The translations under genes and the position numbers were made by a program. Positions 10,961-21,145 of a stretch of 64,000 nucleotides of DNA are shown piece after piece. The stretch comes from Dendrobium chrysotoxum (lineage: Eukaryota; Streptophyta; Magnoliopsida; Asparagales; Orchidaceae): the NCBI GenBank assembly GCA_019925795.1, contig CM034312.1, forward strand, positions 85,191,528-85,255,527, written 5' to 3'. Position 1 is the first letter of the stretch. Every line of letters starts with the position of its first letter. Under the pieces are notes generated by a model, which was not told where the DNA came from, did no database searches, and worked only from the letters and a program-made list of their open reading frames with translations.

Positions 10961-12733
10961 ATGGACCCGGAACAAATTCAGCGAACTTTAGATCTAATCG
11001 TAGGACAACTTGGAACTGTTACCCAACAGATTAGAGAGACCCAAGTTGACTTAGCTCATTTTCGCCGTCAAAGTTAAAGAACGTCTAGATCACATAGAGA
11101 GGATAGGAAACCATACTCCTTACACTCTGTCTAGACCACCGTCCCCTTATGTTGAAGAAGGTCGACCCAAGGATGTACCACCACGAGATCCTTATCATCG
11201 TAACAACCCTAGGCCTCGTAGAGAACCTGTAGATCCTACTTGGGGTGATAACGACGCCCAATTACTTAAAAACGTCAGTATAGATGCCCCTTCCTTTGAT
11301 GGCACCTTAGACCCTCAAGTCTTCCTAGATTGGCTCAAGGGTATGGATAGTTACTTTAGGTGGCATAACATTTCGGAGGCAAGAAAAGTTAGATTTGCTG
11401 AAATGAAGCTGACTGGTAGGGCTAATCAGTACTGAAATAACCTTGAACATGTGCGAGAAACTCGAGGAGAATACCCCATCACTGATTGGAGGACAATGAA
11501 ACTGGAACTCAAACAAAAGCATCCCCTCCCTCCTACTACCCCAGACTTTTAGATCGTTGGAATAGGTTGACCCAGGGTAGTAAACCTGTGAAGAACTACA
11601 TATCTGCTTTTGATGATTTCATGATCCGCTGTAGTGGCGAGGAAACCACCAGCCCAGCCCAACTTCTGTCTATGTTTAGAGCTAGACTTAGGGAAGACCT
11701 TCGAAATAAACTTTTTGCTAGGAGAATTACTACCTTAGAGGCTGCTTGTAGTCTTATGCTCGATCTAGAAGAATCTAGGAACCATGCCCACCCTAGAAGC
11801 CAAGACTCCCATCCAAATCCTTTTAAACTCTCCTCTAGCCAACCCCAAACTAAACCACCGGGTCCCATTGCAAGTCGACCCACTTCTGGACAATTCCAAC
11901 CCCGCCCTGACTATAAGAGTAAAACCCATGAACGCAAGACACCCAAAACCCCTGTGGGAACCAAGTGCTTTAGGTGTCATGGGTATGGACATATTGCCTC
12001 TCAATGTTCCAGCCCATATAAGGTAACCATAATCGAGGAAGTTATCAATGAGGAAGATGAACCGGACACCGAACTAGTTCATCACATCGATGACAAAGAG
12101 GACTTTTTCTGTGAGGAAGACACTGCCGTGATCCACTGCCTCCAGAAGATGGATCACTTAGACCTGCAAGTTGTTAGGTGTGCTTTGTCGCAACCTAAGC
12201 TGAGTGATGACTGGCGTAGAACTTCCATCTTCCATACTTTCACCAAAATAAGTGACAAGAACAATAAGGTTATCATCGACAGTGGAAGCTTCATTAACGC
12301 TATTTCGTCTACTATGATTTCTAAACTTCACCTGAAGACGAGTCCGCAGTCGAACCCTTACAAGGTTGCTTGGATCAACTCGACCGCCTTGGAAGTGAAA
12401 GAAAGGAGTCTTATTCCCATTGAGTTTGTGGGATACAAAGAAAATATATGACGCGATGTTTTAACCATGAATGTGGGTCAGGTCATCCTTGGCCGCCCCT
12501 GGCTTTTCGATAACGACGTTCATATCTATGGGAGATCAAACACCTGCGTGTTTGAGCACGATGGAAAGAAGATTAAGCTGTTACCATCCCAACCTAAGTC
12601 TACCAAGGAGGAAATAAAACCCACTCCCCTTAAACCTAGCACAGGCCTAAATCTATTGACCGCCAAAGACCTGGACACTGAACTAGGATTAGGATCACCC
12701 TTATACGTCAGTAACTCGGAAAGTGAGTGTTGA
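10961..12733 (+). pseudogene. Element A gag and protease region, broken
   Basis: Gag begins MDPEQIQ (ATG at 10961). A frameshift lies near 11075, a TGA follows the motif TGRANQY near 11434, and the frame then shifts into the long open part 11486-12451. That part holds a retrotransposon gag core (DRWNRLTQGSKPVKNYISAF), a CCHC zinc knuckle CFRCHGYGHIASQC at about 11968-12009, and an aspartic protease active site IDSGSFIN near 12275. A stop at 12449-12451 and another after 12733 cut the protease from pol. Gag coats the RNA, and the protease matures the polyprotein. The damage means no functional product from this copy. Confidence 0.85.
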
Positions 12734-14139
12734 CCAGGAAGAACATATCCCAGAGGAGGTTAAACCCCTCCTTAAGACCTATGCTGATGTTTTCCCTGAG
12801 AATTTACCCAACCATCTCCCACCTCTAAGGGACATCCAACATGTCATCGATTTAGTACCTAGAGCATCTCTACCTAACCTCCCACATTATCGCATGAACC
12901 CCACAGAGCATGCTAACTAAAGAAACAGGTAGATGAGTTACTGCAATATGGTTTCATTAGGGAAAGCCTTAGTCTGTGTGCGGTCCCCGCCCTCTTGACC
13001 CCCAAGAAGGATGGTTCATGAAGAATGTGTGTTGATAGCCGCATTATCAACAAAATCACAGTTAAGTATCGTTTCCCTATTCCTCGTCTGGATGACATGC
13101 TAGATATGATAACCGGAGCCACCCTATCCTCTAAGATTGACCTCAAGAGTGGCTATCACCAAATTAGAATCCGTCCGGGAGACGAATAGAAAACTGCTTT
13201 TAAAATGAAGGATAGGTTATACGAATGGACAGTTATGCCTTTTGGTCTGAGTAACACACCAAGTACGTTTATGAGAGTTATGACCCAGGTCCTCAGACCT
13301 TTCCTAGGAAAATTTGTAGTGGTTTACTTAGATGATATCTTGATCTATAGTAATTCAGCAGATCAACACCTAGATCATCTAAAGCAAGTTTGTGAAGTTT
13401 TGAGGAGAGAACAGTTGTATGTTAATCCTAAGAAGTATATGTTCCTCACTAATAATGTGACTTTTCTCGGATTTATCATATCCTCCCAAGACATATCTGC
13501 TGACCCTGAGAAAGTGTGAGCAATTAACGAGTGGCCCAAACCAAAGAATATCAGAGACGTTCGGAGTTTTCATGGACTGGCCACATTCTATCGAGGTTTA
13601 TCCGAAATTTTAGCACTATCGTAGTTCCCATAACTGATTATCTGAAAAAGAGAGAATTTCATTGGACTGTATCTGCCACTAAAGCTTTTGAGAAAATAAA
13701 GAAGAGAATGGTAGAAGCCCTAGTTATGCGTCTACCTGATTTTTTCAAAGTTTTTGAGATAACTTGTGACGCTTCTGGTATTGGAATAGGTGGAATCCTA
13801 TCTCAAGAAGGACACCCAGTCACTTACTTTAGCGAGAAGTTGAATGACATTAGGCAATGATACTCCACCTACGACAAAGAGTTCTATGCCATTATCCAGT
13901 CCCTTAGGTATTGGAGACACTATTTACTTCCCCAAAAATTTGTTATCTTTTTCGATCATGAAGCCTTGCAGTACATAAATTCTCAAAAGAAACTCAATGC
14001 ACGACATGGTCATTGGGTTGAATTCCTTCAAGAGTACACATATACGATCAGACACAAGGTCGGATCTGAAAATAAGACTGCAAATGCCTTAAGCCGTAGG
14101 ATAATGGTAACTAGAGAAATGAGGGCAAAAGTAATTTGA
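12723..14139 (+). pseudogene. Element A reverse transcriptase and RNase H, broken
   Basis: RT motifs appear in order across shifting frames: the LPNLPHYRMNP entry, the KSGYHQIRIRPGDE stretch (ending in a TAG), YEWTVMPFGLSNTPSTFMR, and the catalytic YLDDILIYS near 13325. RNase H follows with FEITCDASGIGIGGILSQEG and TYFSEKLND, then a TGA at 13858-13860. Further stops lie at about 13186-13188 and 13517. The family architecture is standard for a chromovirus pol; this copy is a pseudogene. Confidence 0.85.
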
Positions 14140-15670
14140 TTTGAACGAATTAAAGAAGATTATAAGGATTGTCCTGACTTTAAAGAGACATATTTACTTC
14201 TGACAACTAGAGAAGAACGGATAATTGACGATTTCCTTTTGAAAGACGGATATTTATTTAAATCCCAAAAACTCTGCATCCCCAATACCTCGCTTCGTGA
14301 ATACCTTGTTTGGGAAATACATGCTGGTAGATTAGCTGGACATTTTGGCCAAACTAAAACCATCGCTGCGGTTGAATACCGATTTTATTGGCCTAGCCTT
14401 AAGTGTGATGTTAGTAAGTTAGTAAAGCGGTGCCACACTTGTCAATTGGCCAAACAAAGGAAACAGAACACATGCCTTTATACCCCTCTACCTGTACCCA
14501 ATTGCCCTTGGCAAGACGTGAGTATGGATTACATCCTAGAACTACCCAAGACCTTTAGGAAGCATGATTTTGTCGTATAGTAGTCGATAGGTTTTCTAAA
14601 ATGGCTCATTTTCTCCCGTGCTTCAAAACTTTCGATGCCTCTAGGATCGCAAAATTATATTTTGATGAGATTGTCAGGCTTCATGGCTTACCCAAAACCA
14701 TAATGTCCGATCGTGACGTTAAGTTCACTAGTTATTTTTGAAAAATATTATGGCACAAAATGGGTACCAAACTTCAATTCTCCACTGTCTTTCACACACA
14801 AACTGATGGATAAACAGAAGTTGTGAATAAGAGCCTAGGCAACCTCCTAAGGACTTTAGTAGACAAACACATTCGAGATTGGGATTCCAAGTTACCTATA
14901 GTTGAATTCGCGTATAACAACTCTGTTAATCGAACCACGGGTCTGAGTCCGGCTGAAATTATGTACGGGTATCAACCTAGGCAGCCTATAGATTTAATTC
15001 CTATGGGTCCTAAGCTAAGACCATCTGAGTCTGCATCTGCATTTGTATCCCATCTTCAGGAATTGCATAAAGAAATTAAAAAAAAATTTGAACAAAGCAA
15101 TGCTAATTATAAACTTAATGCGGACCTCAAGAAACGATTCAAAGAATTTGAAATTGGAGACTTTGTAATGGTTCGGATTCATCCAGAGCGGTTCCCACAA
15201 TGGACCGTTAAGAAGTTACATGCTAGAAGAGCAGGACTTTTCAAAATAACATAAAAAATAAATAGTAATGCTTATGTGCTAGACCTTCCTGAAGGTTTCA
15301 ACATTAATCATATGTTTAACATCGAAGATCTAGTAGCCTTTGAGGGTCCAGAGTTTAACCCTTCCAATCCACTAAATAATGAGCCTTGTGTGAACCTACC
15401 TAGTGAGAACCCTAGCCTATCCCCACTCCCAAACATCCCTACTTTACCCAATGCGGAGAAGATTGAGGCAATACTTAGTGATGAGATTATTTCCACTAAA
15501 GACGGTGGCCGCCAAAGATATTTAGTTCAATGGACATGGAAACCGGAGACAGAGAACACGTGGATCAACCGTGATGAGCTGCAGAGATTGGACCTCGATT
15601 TGCTAGAGCGGTACGAGAGTTCCAGAGACGTTTACTCGACAGGGTCGAGCTTTCTCCCACTTGGGGAGAA
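14140..15670 (+). pseudogene. Element A integrase and chromodomain, broken
   Basis: The integrase zinc-binding HHCC part (HAGRLAGHFG ... CHTCQLAK) is at about 14320-14455. The catalytic core keeps the first acidic region (MDYILELPK), SDRDVKF and the glutamate after a TAA-broken DGxTE. Breaks include a frameshift near 14575, a TGA near 14740, the TAA near 14812 and a stop near 15252. A chromodomain follows in an open stretch (15276 onward): KIEAILSDEIISTKDGG, RYLVQWTWKPETENTW and INRDELQRLDLDLLERY. Chromodomains steer integration by binding histone marks. The frame runs through the polypurine tract into the 3' LTR. Confidence 0.85.
15661..15670 (+). other. Polypurine tract of element A
   Basis: TTGGGGAGAA lies immediately before the 3' LTR start and primes plus-strand DNA synthesis in this class. 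It overlaps the C-terminal coding frame of the chromodomain ORF. Element B has the equivalent TGGGGAGAA before 21146. Confidence 0.75.
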
Positions 15671-15914
15671 TGATGAGAACATCAACCAGAGATTTCGACA
15701 TGTGTATCATCGGAGGAATCGTAGATCGACGGCTACGATTCAGAGCATTTACTTTTGATGTATTCATGTATTGCTTATTATTTTTCATCTTAGTTTTTCC
15801 TATTTTACCCCTATGGGTAGTGAGTTCTTGTTGTAGCCCCGAGAACATTTGAGTCTTTCTTTTCTTTTATTATTTAGATCTATATATAGAAGTCTTTTGC
15901 ATTGTATGAGAATG
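15671..15914 (+). repeat. Element A 3' LTR, first part
   Basis: It starts TGATGAGAACATC and follows the 5' LTR with scattered differences until it is interrupted after GTATGAGAATG by element B. The remainder resumes at 23003. Confidence 0.92.
15910..15914. repeat. Target-site duplication, left copy (element B)
   Basis: GAATG before the B LTR start, repeated at 22998-23002 after its end. Confidence 0.9.
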
Positions 15915-16120
15915 TGATGAGGGCATCGTCAGTGATTTCGACATGTGTACCATCGGAGACACCAGAGATCGACGGCCACGATCAGGAGTTTATATTCTGA
16001 GTCATTTTATGTAGTAGTTTATTTTTTTTTTTTTTCAGTTTTACTGTTTTACCCTTATGGGTGGTCACTTGATGTTGTAGCCCGAGGGCATTTTAGTATT
16101 TTGTTTTCTTCCTTTCGGCC

Positions 16121-16130
16121 TATTTATATG
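16121..16130 (+). promoter_or_regulatory. TATA box of element B 5' LTR
   Basis: TATTTATATG followed by CATTGTATGAG, at the same place as in element A. The 3' LTR has the identical motif at 21351-21360. Confidence 0.55.
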
Positions 16131-17175
16131 AGGCCCCTTACATTGTATGAGATGATGATTGATTAATGAAAATTTCCTTTGTCTTCTTCTTCATCTTGTG
16201 TGAGCACTAGTGGAGAGAAAGAGAGCTCAAGGTGAGAGCAAGCGAAATACCCATCAACCGGTGGAAGAGTCCTCGGTTCGTGGTCCTTGTATTTTTATTT
16301 CTTCCATCTATTCTTCTTCTCCTCCCCGCCTCCCACCCGCCGATTCCTCTTGGTTCCCCCCCCCCCCCCGGTCACCTCCCTATTTCCCATCATCTCCACC
16401 TCCAACCACCCGCCCCAACCCCTAACCCGCCGGCATCACCTTCCCCACCTCACCGCCCCCTCCTTTCCCCTTGGACCGACCCCCACTCCCCCACCACCGG
16501 CCTCCCCGGACGCCTGAACCCGCCGGCCACCCCACCGCCAGCCGCCGGACTTCCCCTCCCCACCGTTCCCCTCCTCCCAAGCCCAAAGCCGCCGGCCTTC
16601 CTAATTTCCCTCCAAGGATTTTGAAATTTTCAAAATTCAAAGCCCATAAATACTTTCCTAAAATAACTCTCCCCATTAGGAAGGATTATCAATTTGAATT
16701 CAATTCAATATTTGAATTCAAATAGTTCCCTCCCTAATAAATCCCAATATTAGGAAACCTCCCTCTAATTACTCAAATCTGAATTAATTTCAGATTTGAT
16801 GTCAATTAGCATTTAATCCTCATGGCCCACATACAACGAATCTAGACACCTTGCTCCTCCTTTATGTGGCCGGCCCCTCCCTTGCCTTTTCTCCCTCCTA
16901 ATCAACTCCCAATCACAATTAATTGTTCCCCTAATTCCCTCTCTAATAATTGCCCAAGTCCTATTTGAAATTTAAATTTAATTTCAAAGTCTTTCCCTCC
17001 AATTTCACTTAACCTGAAATTAATTTCATGTTATCTAACCCCAACGCGTTCCAAATCCAACCTAGCCTCCCACCCTCTCTTCCTCCCGCCATCCCAAACC
17101 CCCACCCCTACCCAAACCGCCGGCCTCCCTCTCCATCCGCCACCTCCTTCCCCTCTCCTCCCCACTACAATATGC

Positions 17176-17475
17176 ATGGAGGAACCCGAATGGAACTTTG
17201 GATTCGTGCATGACGATCGAGGTCAAGTCGACATCCTCCGGTCACCCTTCTTTGACGTGGGCTTTGATTTCGATGACACCGTTGAGGAATACATCGACCG
17301 CATCCAATACGACTTAGTTGACGTGATCGACGAGCAAAGATCAAAGGGACGTTGGATAATCTACGGTCATCCACCACCTCCTCCAATTCTGGCTACCTCT
17401 CCGGCGACTACTACCCTCCGCGCCACTTGTCTTCTAGTGGCTTCGCTAAGTGTGCTTGCAACGTTCATCCGCTAA
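17176..17475 (+). CDS. LTR-encoded small protein, B type (99 aa)
   Basis: Aligns without gaps to the 99-residue A-type frame at 10135. Shared features are MxxPE at the start, GxVDI, SPFFD, DTVEEYIDRI, VIDEQ, a W-x-I-x-G and CLLVASL near the C-terminus. The flanking LTR DNA is far less similar than this block, which suggests the peptide was conserved. Function unknown. Confidence 0.6.
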   Translation: MEEPEWNFGFVHDDRGQVDILRSPFFDVGFDFDDTVEEYIDRIQYDLVDVIDEQRSKGRWIIYGHPPPPPILATSPATTTLRATCLLVASLSVLATFIR

Positions 17476-17765
17476 CCTCCACTATTAAGAGAGCGAGTGA
17501 AGGGTCTCAAGGTGAACGATCTAAATTTTAAACGTGGGGATCTTGTTAAACTTGTTATTTGCATTACTTAGTAGTTGTTAAAATTTATTTTGCAAGTCCT
17601 ACTAATCTCAACTTGTAACTCATTGCTTTTACCGAATCTCTCATGACACATTCTTAAAGATTAACTTGAGCACGCAAAAGGTTTACTATTAGTAAGCAAA
17701 GTTCAATAGTTACATTAATCTCTTATGTGCAATACTTGCTTCCATGCATATGTTTCACATCATCT

Positions 17766-17777
17766 TGGTATCAGAGC
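17766..17777 (+). other. Primer-binding site of element B (tRNA-iMet)
   Basis: TGGTATCAGAGC three bases after the LTR end, identical to that of element A. Confidence 0.92.
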
Positions 17778-18372
17778 ATGGCTAGCATGCATTACATGTG
17801 CTAGATGCATCCTAGGAGTCTACTTAACTATCCCTTAGCTTGTTTACATGCATACCATCGCATTATTACTTTACATCACTGTTTTATTTTGCTGTCCACT
17901 ATTTTCCTGCACTCATTTAGTGAGTTGTAAGCCAATTTCTTAAATGTTTAGGTGCTGTCCACATCCTAAACTCATTCCCTTACACTTAAACTACTTAATC
18001 CATTAGGTTATGCTTGCTGTCCACTCATTTTATGCACTATCTAGTGACAATTTGGAGAGTCTAACTTAGTGTTTAAGTGTTGTCCACACTCTAGAGACCT
18101 TCCTTAAACACTTAGATAACTTTATGCCCTTCTGTAGTTTGCTGTCCACATCATTCCTGCACACATCTAGTGATTGTAGGCTAGTTTCTTAAGTGTTTAA
18201 GTGTTGTCCTCAACCTAACAACCTTCCTAAGTGCCTAGGTTACGTAACCCACCGGTGTAGCTTGCTGTCCAAACAATTTTTGCACCCTTAAGTGAGTTTA
18301 AGTGAGCGTAACTTAGTGTCTCATTGACATCCCTTACACCCAATCATCTTTGAGTGTTACTTGACGTTTCCC
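17778..18372 (+). other. Element B leader with GCTGTCCAC-type repeats
   Basis: Between the primer-binding site and the gag-like start there are about six loose repeats of a unit containing GCTGTCCAC or TGTTGTCC, a TTCCTGCAC-like part and TTAAGTGTTTAGGT, spaced roughly 60 to 90 bases apart. Element A lacks an equally clear array here. The region may be a packaging or leader segment, but the sequence alone does not show that. Confidence 0.55.
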
Positions 18373-20310
18373 ATGGACCCGATAGGACTTCAAAAGAAGC
18401 TAGATGACCTAGTTAGTCTTGTGGGTTCTCTAACTAAAACCCCGAAGGAGGAACATGTTCACTCTCCCCACTTTAGGTATACGCCCCATTCGATCAATCA
18501 TGATAATCGGAAGATGCCCCACACTGCTTATCAACCAAGACTTGAGCCTAAGCCACAACGACATCACTTGGAATCACATTACCGTCTACCCACCTTTGAT
18601 GGTTCTTCGGACCCTTACTACTTTAGGGAATGGGTTAGACAATTAGAGGACTATTTTGAATCATGTGATATCCCTAAGTCCCACCAGGTTAGCATCGCTA
18701 AGTCTCACCTAAAATGTCGGGCTCTTCAATTTTGGATGAGGTTAGAAGATCATAAAGAGTCTCGTGGTGAGTACCCTACTTCTAATTGGAAAAACATGAG
18801 GCGAGAACTTAGTTTAAAATACCTGCCTTCTACCAGCAACCAACCATCCGGTTTTAAGTTTAGGTCACCCCCATCCGATATCATGATTCCTAGTCCTCAC
18901 CACACATCAGTTACCCATTTCCCTACCACTGTGATTACCCCTAAACCTGTCCGACATACCACTCCCACCCACATAACTAATCATAGAGTGACCCCTACAC
19001 CTAGTGACCGTCATCCAGAGCACCGTTCTACCTCTTTTGTTGGGACAAACCGTGGACATTACTATGGTCGAGACCACCCATCCCTTAGTGACATCAGGGT
19101 TGCTGCCCCACCCTGTAAGTCTTCACTTAGCCTTGATGGCCGACCCTCTATTGGGTCTTCTGCTAGTTCGGTCCCCTATGACTCCCCACTTGGACCGACT
19201 CCTAGCCGCCCTAGCAAACCTGTAGCCTCACCTGTTCTTGACCCTGCAACTATAATTGTAGTAAAAAGATGCATTAAAAAGAAAAAGTCATCTGAACCTA
19301 AGACAGAGTGCATCCATTTTGTGGATGCTAATGATCTTACTGATAATGAGGACTTCTTTGAGGATGAAACTGAAGTAAGCGAGTTAGATTCCCCACATGA
19401 CTTGAACCCTGATTTAGGAGATCTGGAACCTTTAAACCTTAGTACCTCAGTCCACCTGACTCCTAATCTCCTCAAGGATATCCCTTTGAATAAAGTCTAC
19501 CTGGACGATAGTAATGTGATCTCGAAAGAAGCCAATCTAACCTTGAACACATTGAATTTAAATTCGGAAGATCCTGATTTAGTTGTATCACCTACTGAGT
19601 TGACTTTAGACAATTCTGGTGGTAGTAATCTCGAGTCGGAAGTGGTTCAATTGAATTTACTACCTGAGTTAAACCCCGATTTAATTGACCCCGAATCCAT
19701 GGATCTTAGGGCTATCACCAAATCTGGTTCTATTGAGAATAATAATATGATTTCGGAAGACAGTATTTTGAATCAGAAAGATCTTAAGCCTAGTGTGAAG
19801 GAAGAGCCTCCTCTTGTCTTATTGAGGTCTATTTTAGGAGTTGCTTCTTTAGATTTGCATGTGAAAGAGTGTGTCTCTACTAATTTGACTTACCTCACCA
19901 TTCCTTGTATCGACTTTAATGCAAGAGAGAGCATTGGCCCATGCCTTCCTATCTCCCATCTAACTGTTGTGCCCACATATGCTCTGAATACTCTACCCCA
20001 TCTCTTGGGTCCCATACCTGCTGGTGACTCCTTAGGCTATCCTATTATGGTTGTAAGTCAGGACCCATTGTCCTCTCATACTCTTGACTCCTACTTTTTG
20101 CCCTCTATACCCTTGTCCTTCCCTATTAAGAACCTTCCCTCTCCTAGTTGGATGATCTTACTAGATTACCTTACTGCCCCTAGGAGACATTCTGTGACCC
20201 TAGATGAGACTCCTTGTGGAGACGCCCTTTTAGTTAAGGATGTTTTCATTGCTCCTCCTACACCAGTTCCCTTAAATACAAAAGTTTTATGTCTTTCATT
20301 TTGTGACTGA
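18373..20310 (+). CDS. Element B gag-like protein with novel C-terminal region (645 aa)
   Basis: ATG at 18373 (MDPIGLQKKLDDLV) corresponds to the A gag start MDPEQIQ. Residues about 75-165 are a retrotransposon gag core (LPTFDGSSDPYYFREWV, YFESCDIPKSHQVSIAKSHL, ALQFWMRLEDH). Where A has its CCHC zinc knuckle, B has only a proline-, serine- and threonine-rich linker, so nucleic-acid binding by a knuckle is lost. A short acidic motif NEDFFEDETEV matches KEDFFCEEDTAV of A. The last ~300 residues (leucine-, proline- and aspartate-rich, with NLSTS, LNPDL and DPES-like repeats) match nothing I recognise. The frame is fully open in a pol-less element, which may reflect recent insertion or selection to supply gag in trans. 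Confidence 0.7.
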   Translation: MDPIGLQKKLDDLVSLVGSLTKTPKEEHVHSPHFRYTPHSINHDNRKMPHTAYQPRLEPKPQRHHLESHYRLPTFDGSSDPYYFREWVRQLEDYFESCDIPKSHQVSIAKSHLKCRALQFWMRLEDHKESRGEYPTSNWKNMRRELSLKYLPSTSNQPSGFKFRSPPSDIMIPSPHHTSVTHFPTTVITPKPVRHTTPTHITNHRVTPTPSDRHPEHRSTSFVGTNRGHYYGRDHPSLSDIRVAAPPCKSSLSLDGRPSIGSSASSVPYDSPLGPTPSRPSKPVASPVLDPATIIVVKRCIKKKKSSEPKTECIHFVDANDLTDNEDFFEDETEVSELDSPHDLNPDLGDLEPLNLSTSVHLTPNLLKDIPLNKVYLDDSNVISKEANLTLNTLNLNSEDPDLVVSPTELTLDNSGGSNLESEVVQLNLLPELNPDLIDPESMDLRAITKSGSIENNNMISEDSILNQKDLKPSVKEEPPLVLLRSILGVASLDLHVKECVSTNLTYLTIPCIDFNARESIGPCLPISHLTVVPTYALNTLPHLLGPIPAGDSLGYPIMVVSQDPLSSHTLDSYFLPSIPLSFPIKNLPSPSWMILLDYLTAPRRHSVTLDETPCGDALLVKDVFIAPPTPVPLNTKVLCLSFCD

Positions 20311-20519
20311 TCCATCTTTATTTTCATCTATGTGTGTTTGTGAGTCAGTGTGATTGTGTGTGCTTTGTAGTTTGTTATCTTCCACTATGTTCAATAATAT
20401 GTGAGAGTCCACAATTATTCTTCAGGCATATCAAGTCTCTAGCATCACATTTTCTCATATCATTGATCTTGTTGATTCTTGAATTTTGGGCACATGATCT
20501 CGCATTTAACATGCCGCAT

Positions 20520-21145
20520 TTGCATCGCATATTCAAGAATTGCACAAAGAAATTAATAAGAATTGAACAAAGCAACGCTAACTATAAACTCAATGCGAAC
20601 TGCAAGAAAAGATTTAAAGAATTTAAAGTGGGAGATTCTGTAGTGGTTCGGACTCGTCCGGAGCGGTTTCTGCAAGGGACCGTTAAGAAGTTACATGCGA
20701 GAAGCTTAGGACCTTTCAAAATAATTTCCAAAATAAACAGTAATGCTTATGTGCTAGACCTCCCTGAAGGTTTTAACATTAGCCCCACATTTAATTTCGA
20801 AGATCTTGTAGCCTTCGAGGGTCCAGAGTTTAACCCCACTAATCTACTAAACAATAAGCCTTGTGTGACCCCACCTGGTAAGAACCCCAGCCTACCTCCA
20901 CTCCCAAATATTCCCACTTTACCTATTGCGGAGAAAATTGAGGCAATACTTAGTGATGACATCATATCCACTAAAGACGGTGGTTGCCAAAGGTAGTTAG
21001 TTCAATGGACAGGAAAACCGGAGGCGGAGAACAGATGGATTGATTGGGATGAGCTACAGAGATTGGACCCCGACTTACTAGAGTGGTACGAGAGCTCCAT
21101 AGATGATTTCTCGACGGGGTCGAGTTTTCTCCCACCTGGGGAGAA
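20520..21145 (+). pseudogene. Element B integrase tail and chromodomain remnant
   Basis: Closely parallels A from about 15090 on: EQSNANYKLNANCKKRFKEF, the VVVRTRPERF integrase tail, AYVLDLPEGFNI, then the chromodomain (EKIEAILSDDIISTKDGG). A TAG interrupts the chromodomain at about 20997, after GGCQR, and the frame resumes with LVQWTGKPEAENRW. There is no start codon in context and the sequence directly upstream is unrelated to pol, so this is a deletion leftover, kept perhaps because it adjoins the polypurine tract. Confidence 0.8.

Larger units (their letters stand above)
15915..17762 (+). repeat. Element B 5' LTR (1848 bp)
   Basis: It starts TGATGAGGGCATC, ends TTTCACATCA, and is followed by the primer-binding site at 17766. 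It shares ends, TATA position, a CCGCCGG- and CT-rich block with a poly-C run (about 16357), and the LTR open frame with element A, but the rest is strongly diverged. Confidence 0.93.

Noticed and set aside
16210..16725. Proline-rich open frames in the B LTRs (and similar ones at 9304, 21440, 42873)
   Set aside because: Several overlapping frames on both strands arise from the same CT- and CCGCCGG-rich DNA, and the A, B and C versions do not agree at protein level, unlike the frame at 10135/17176/43679.
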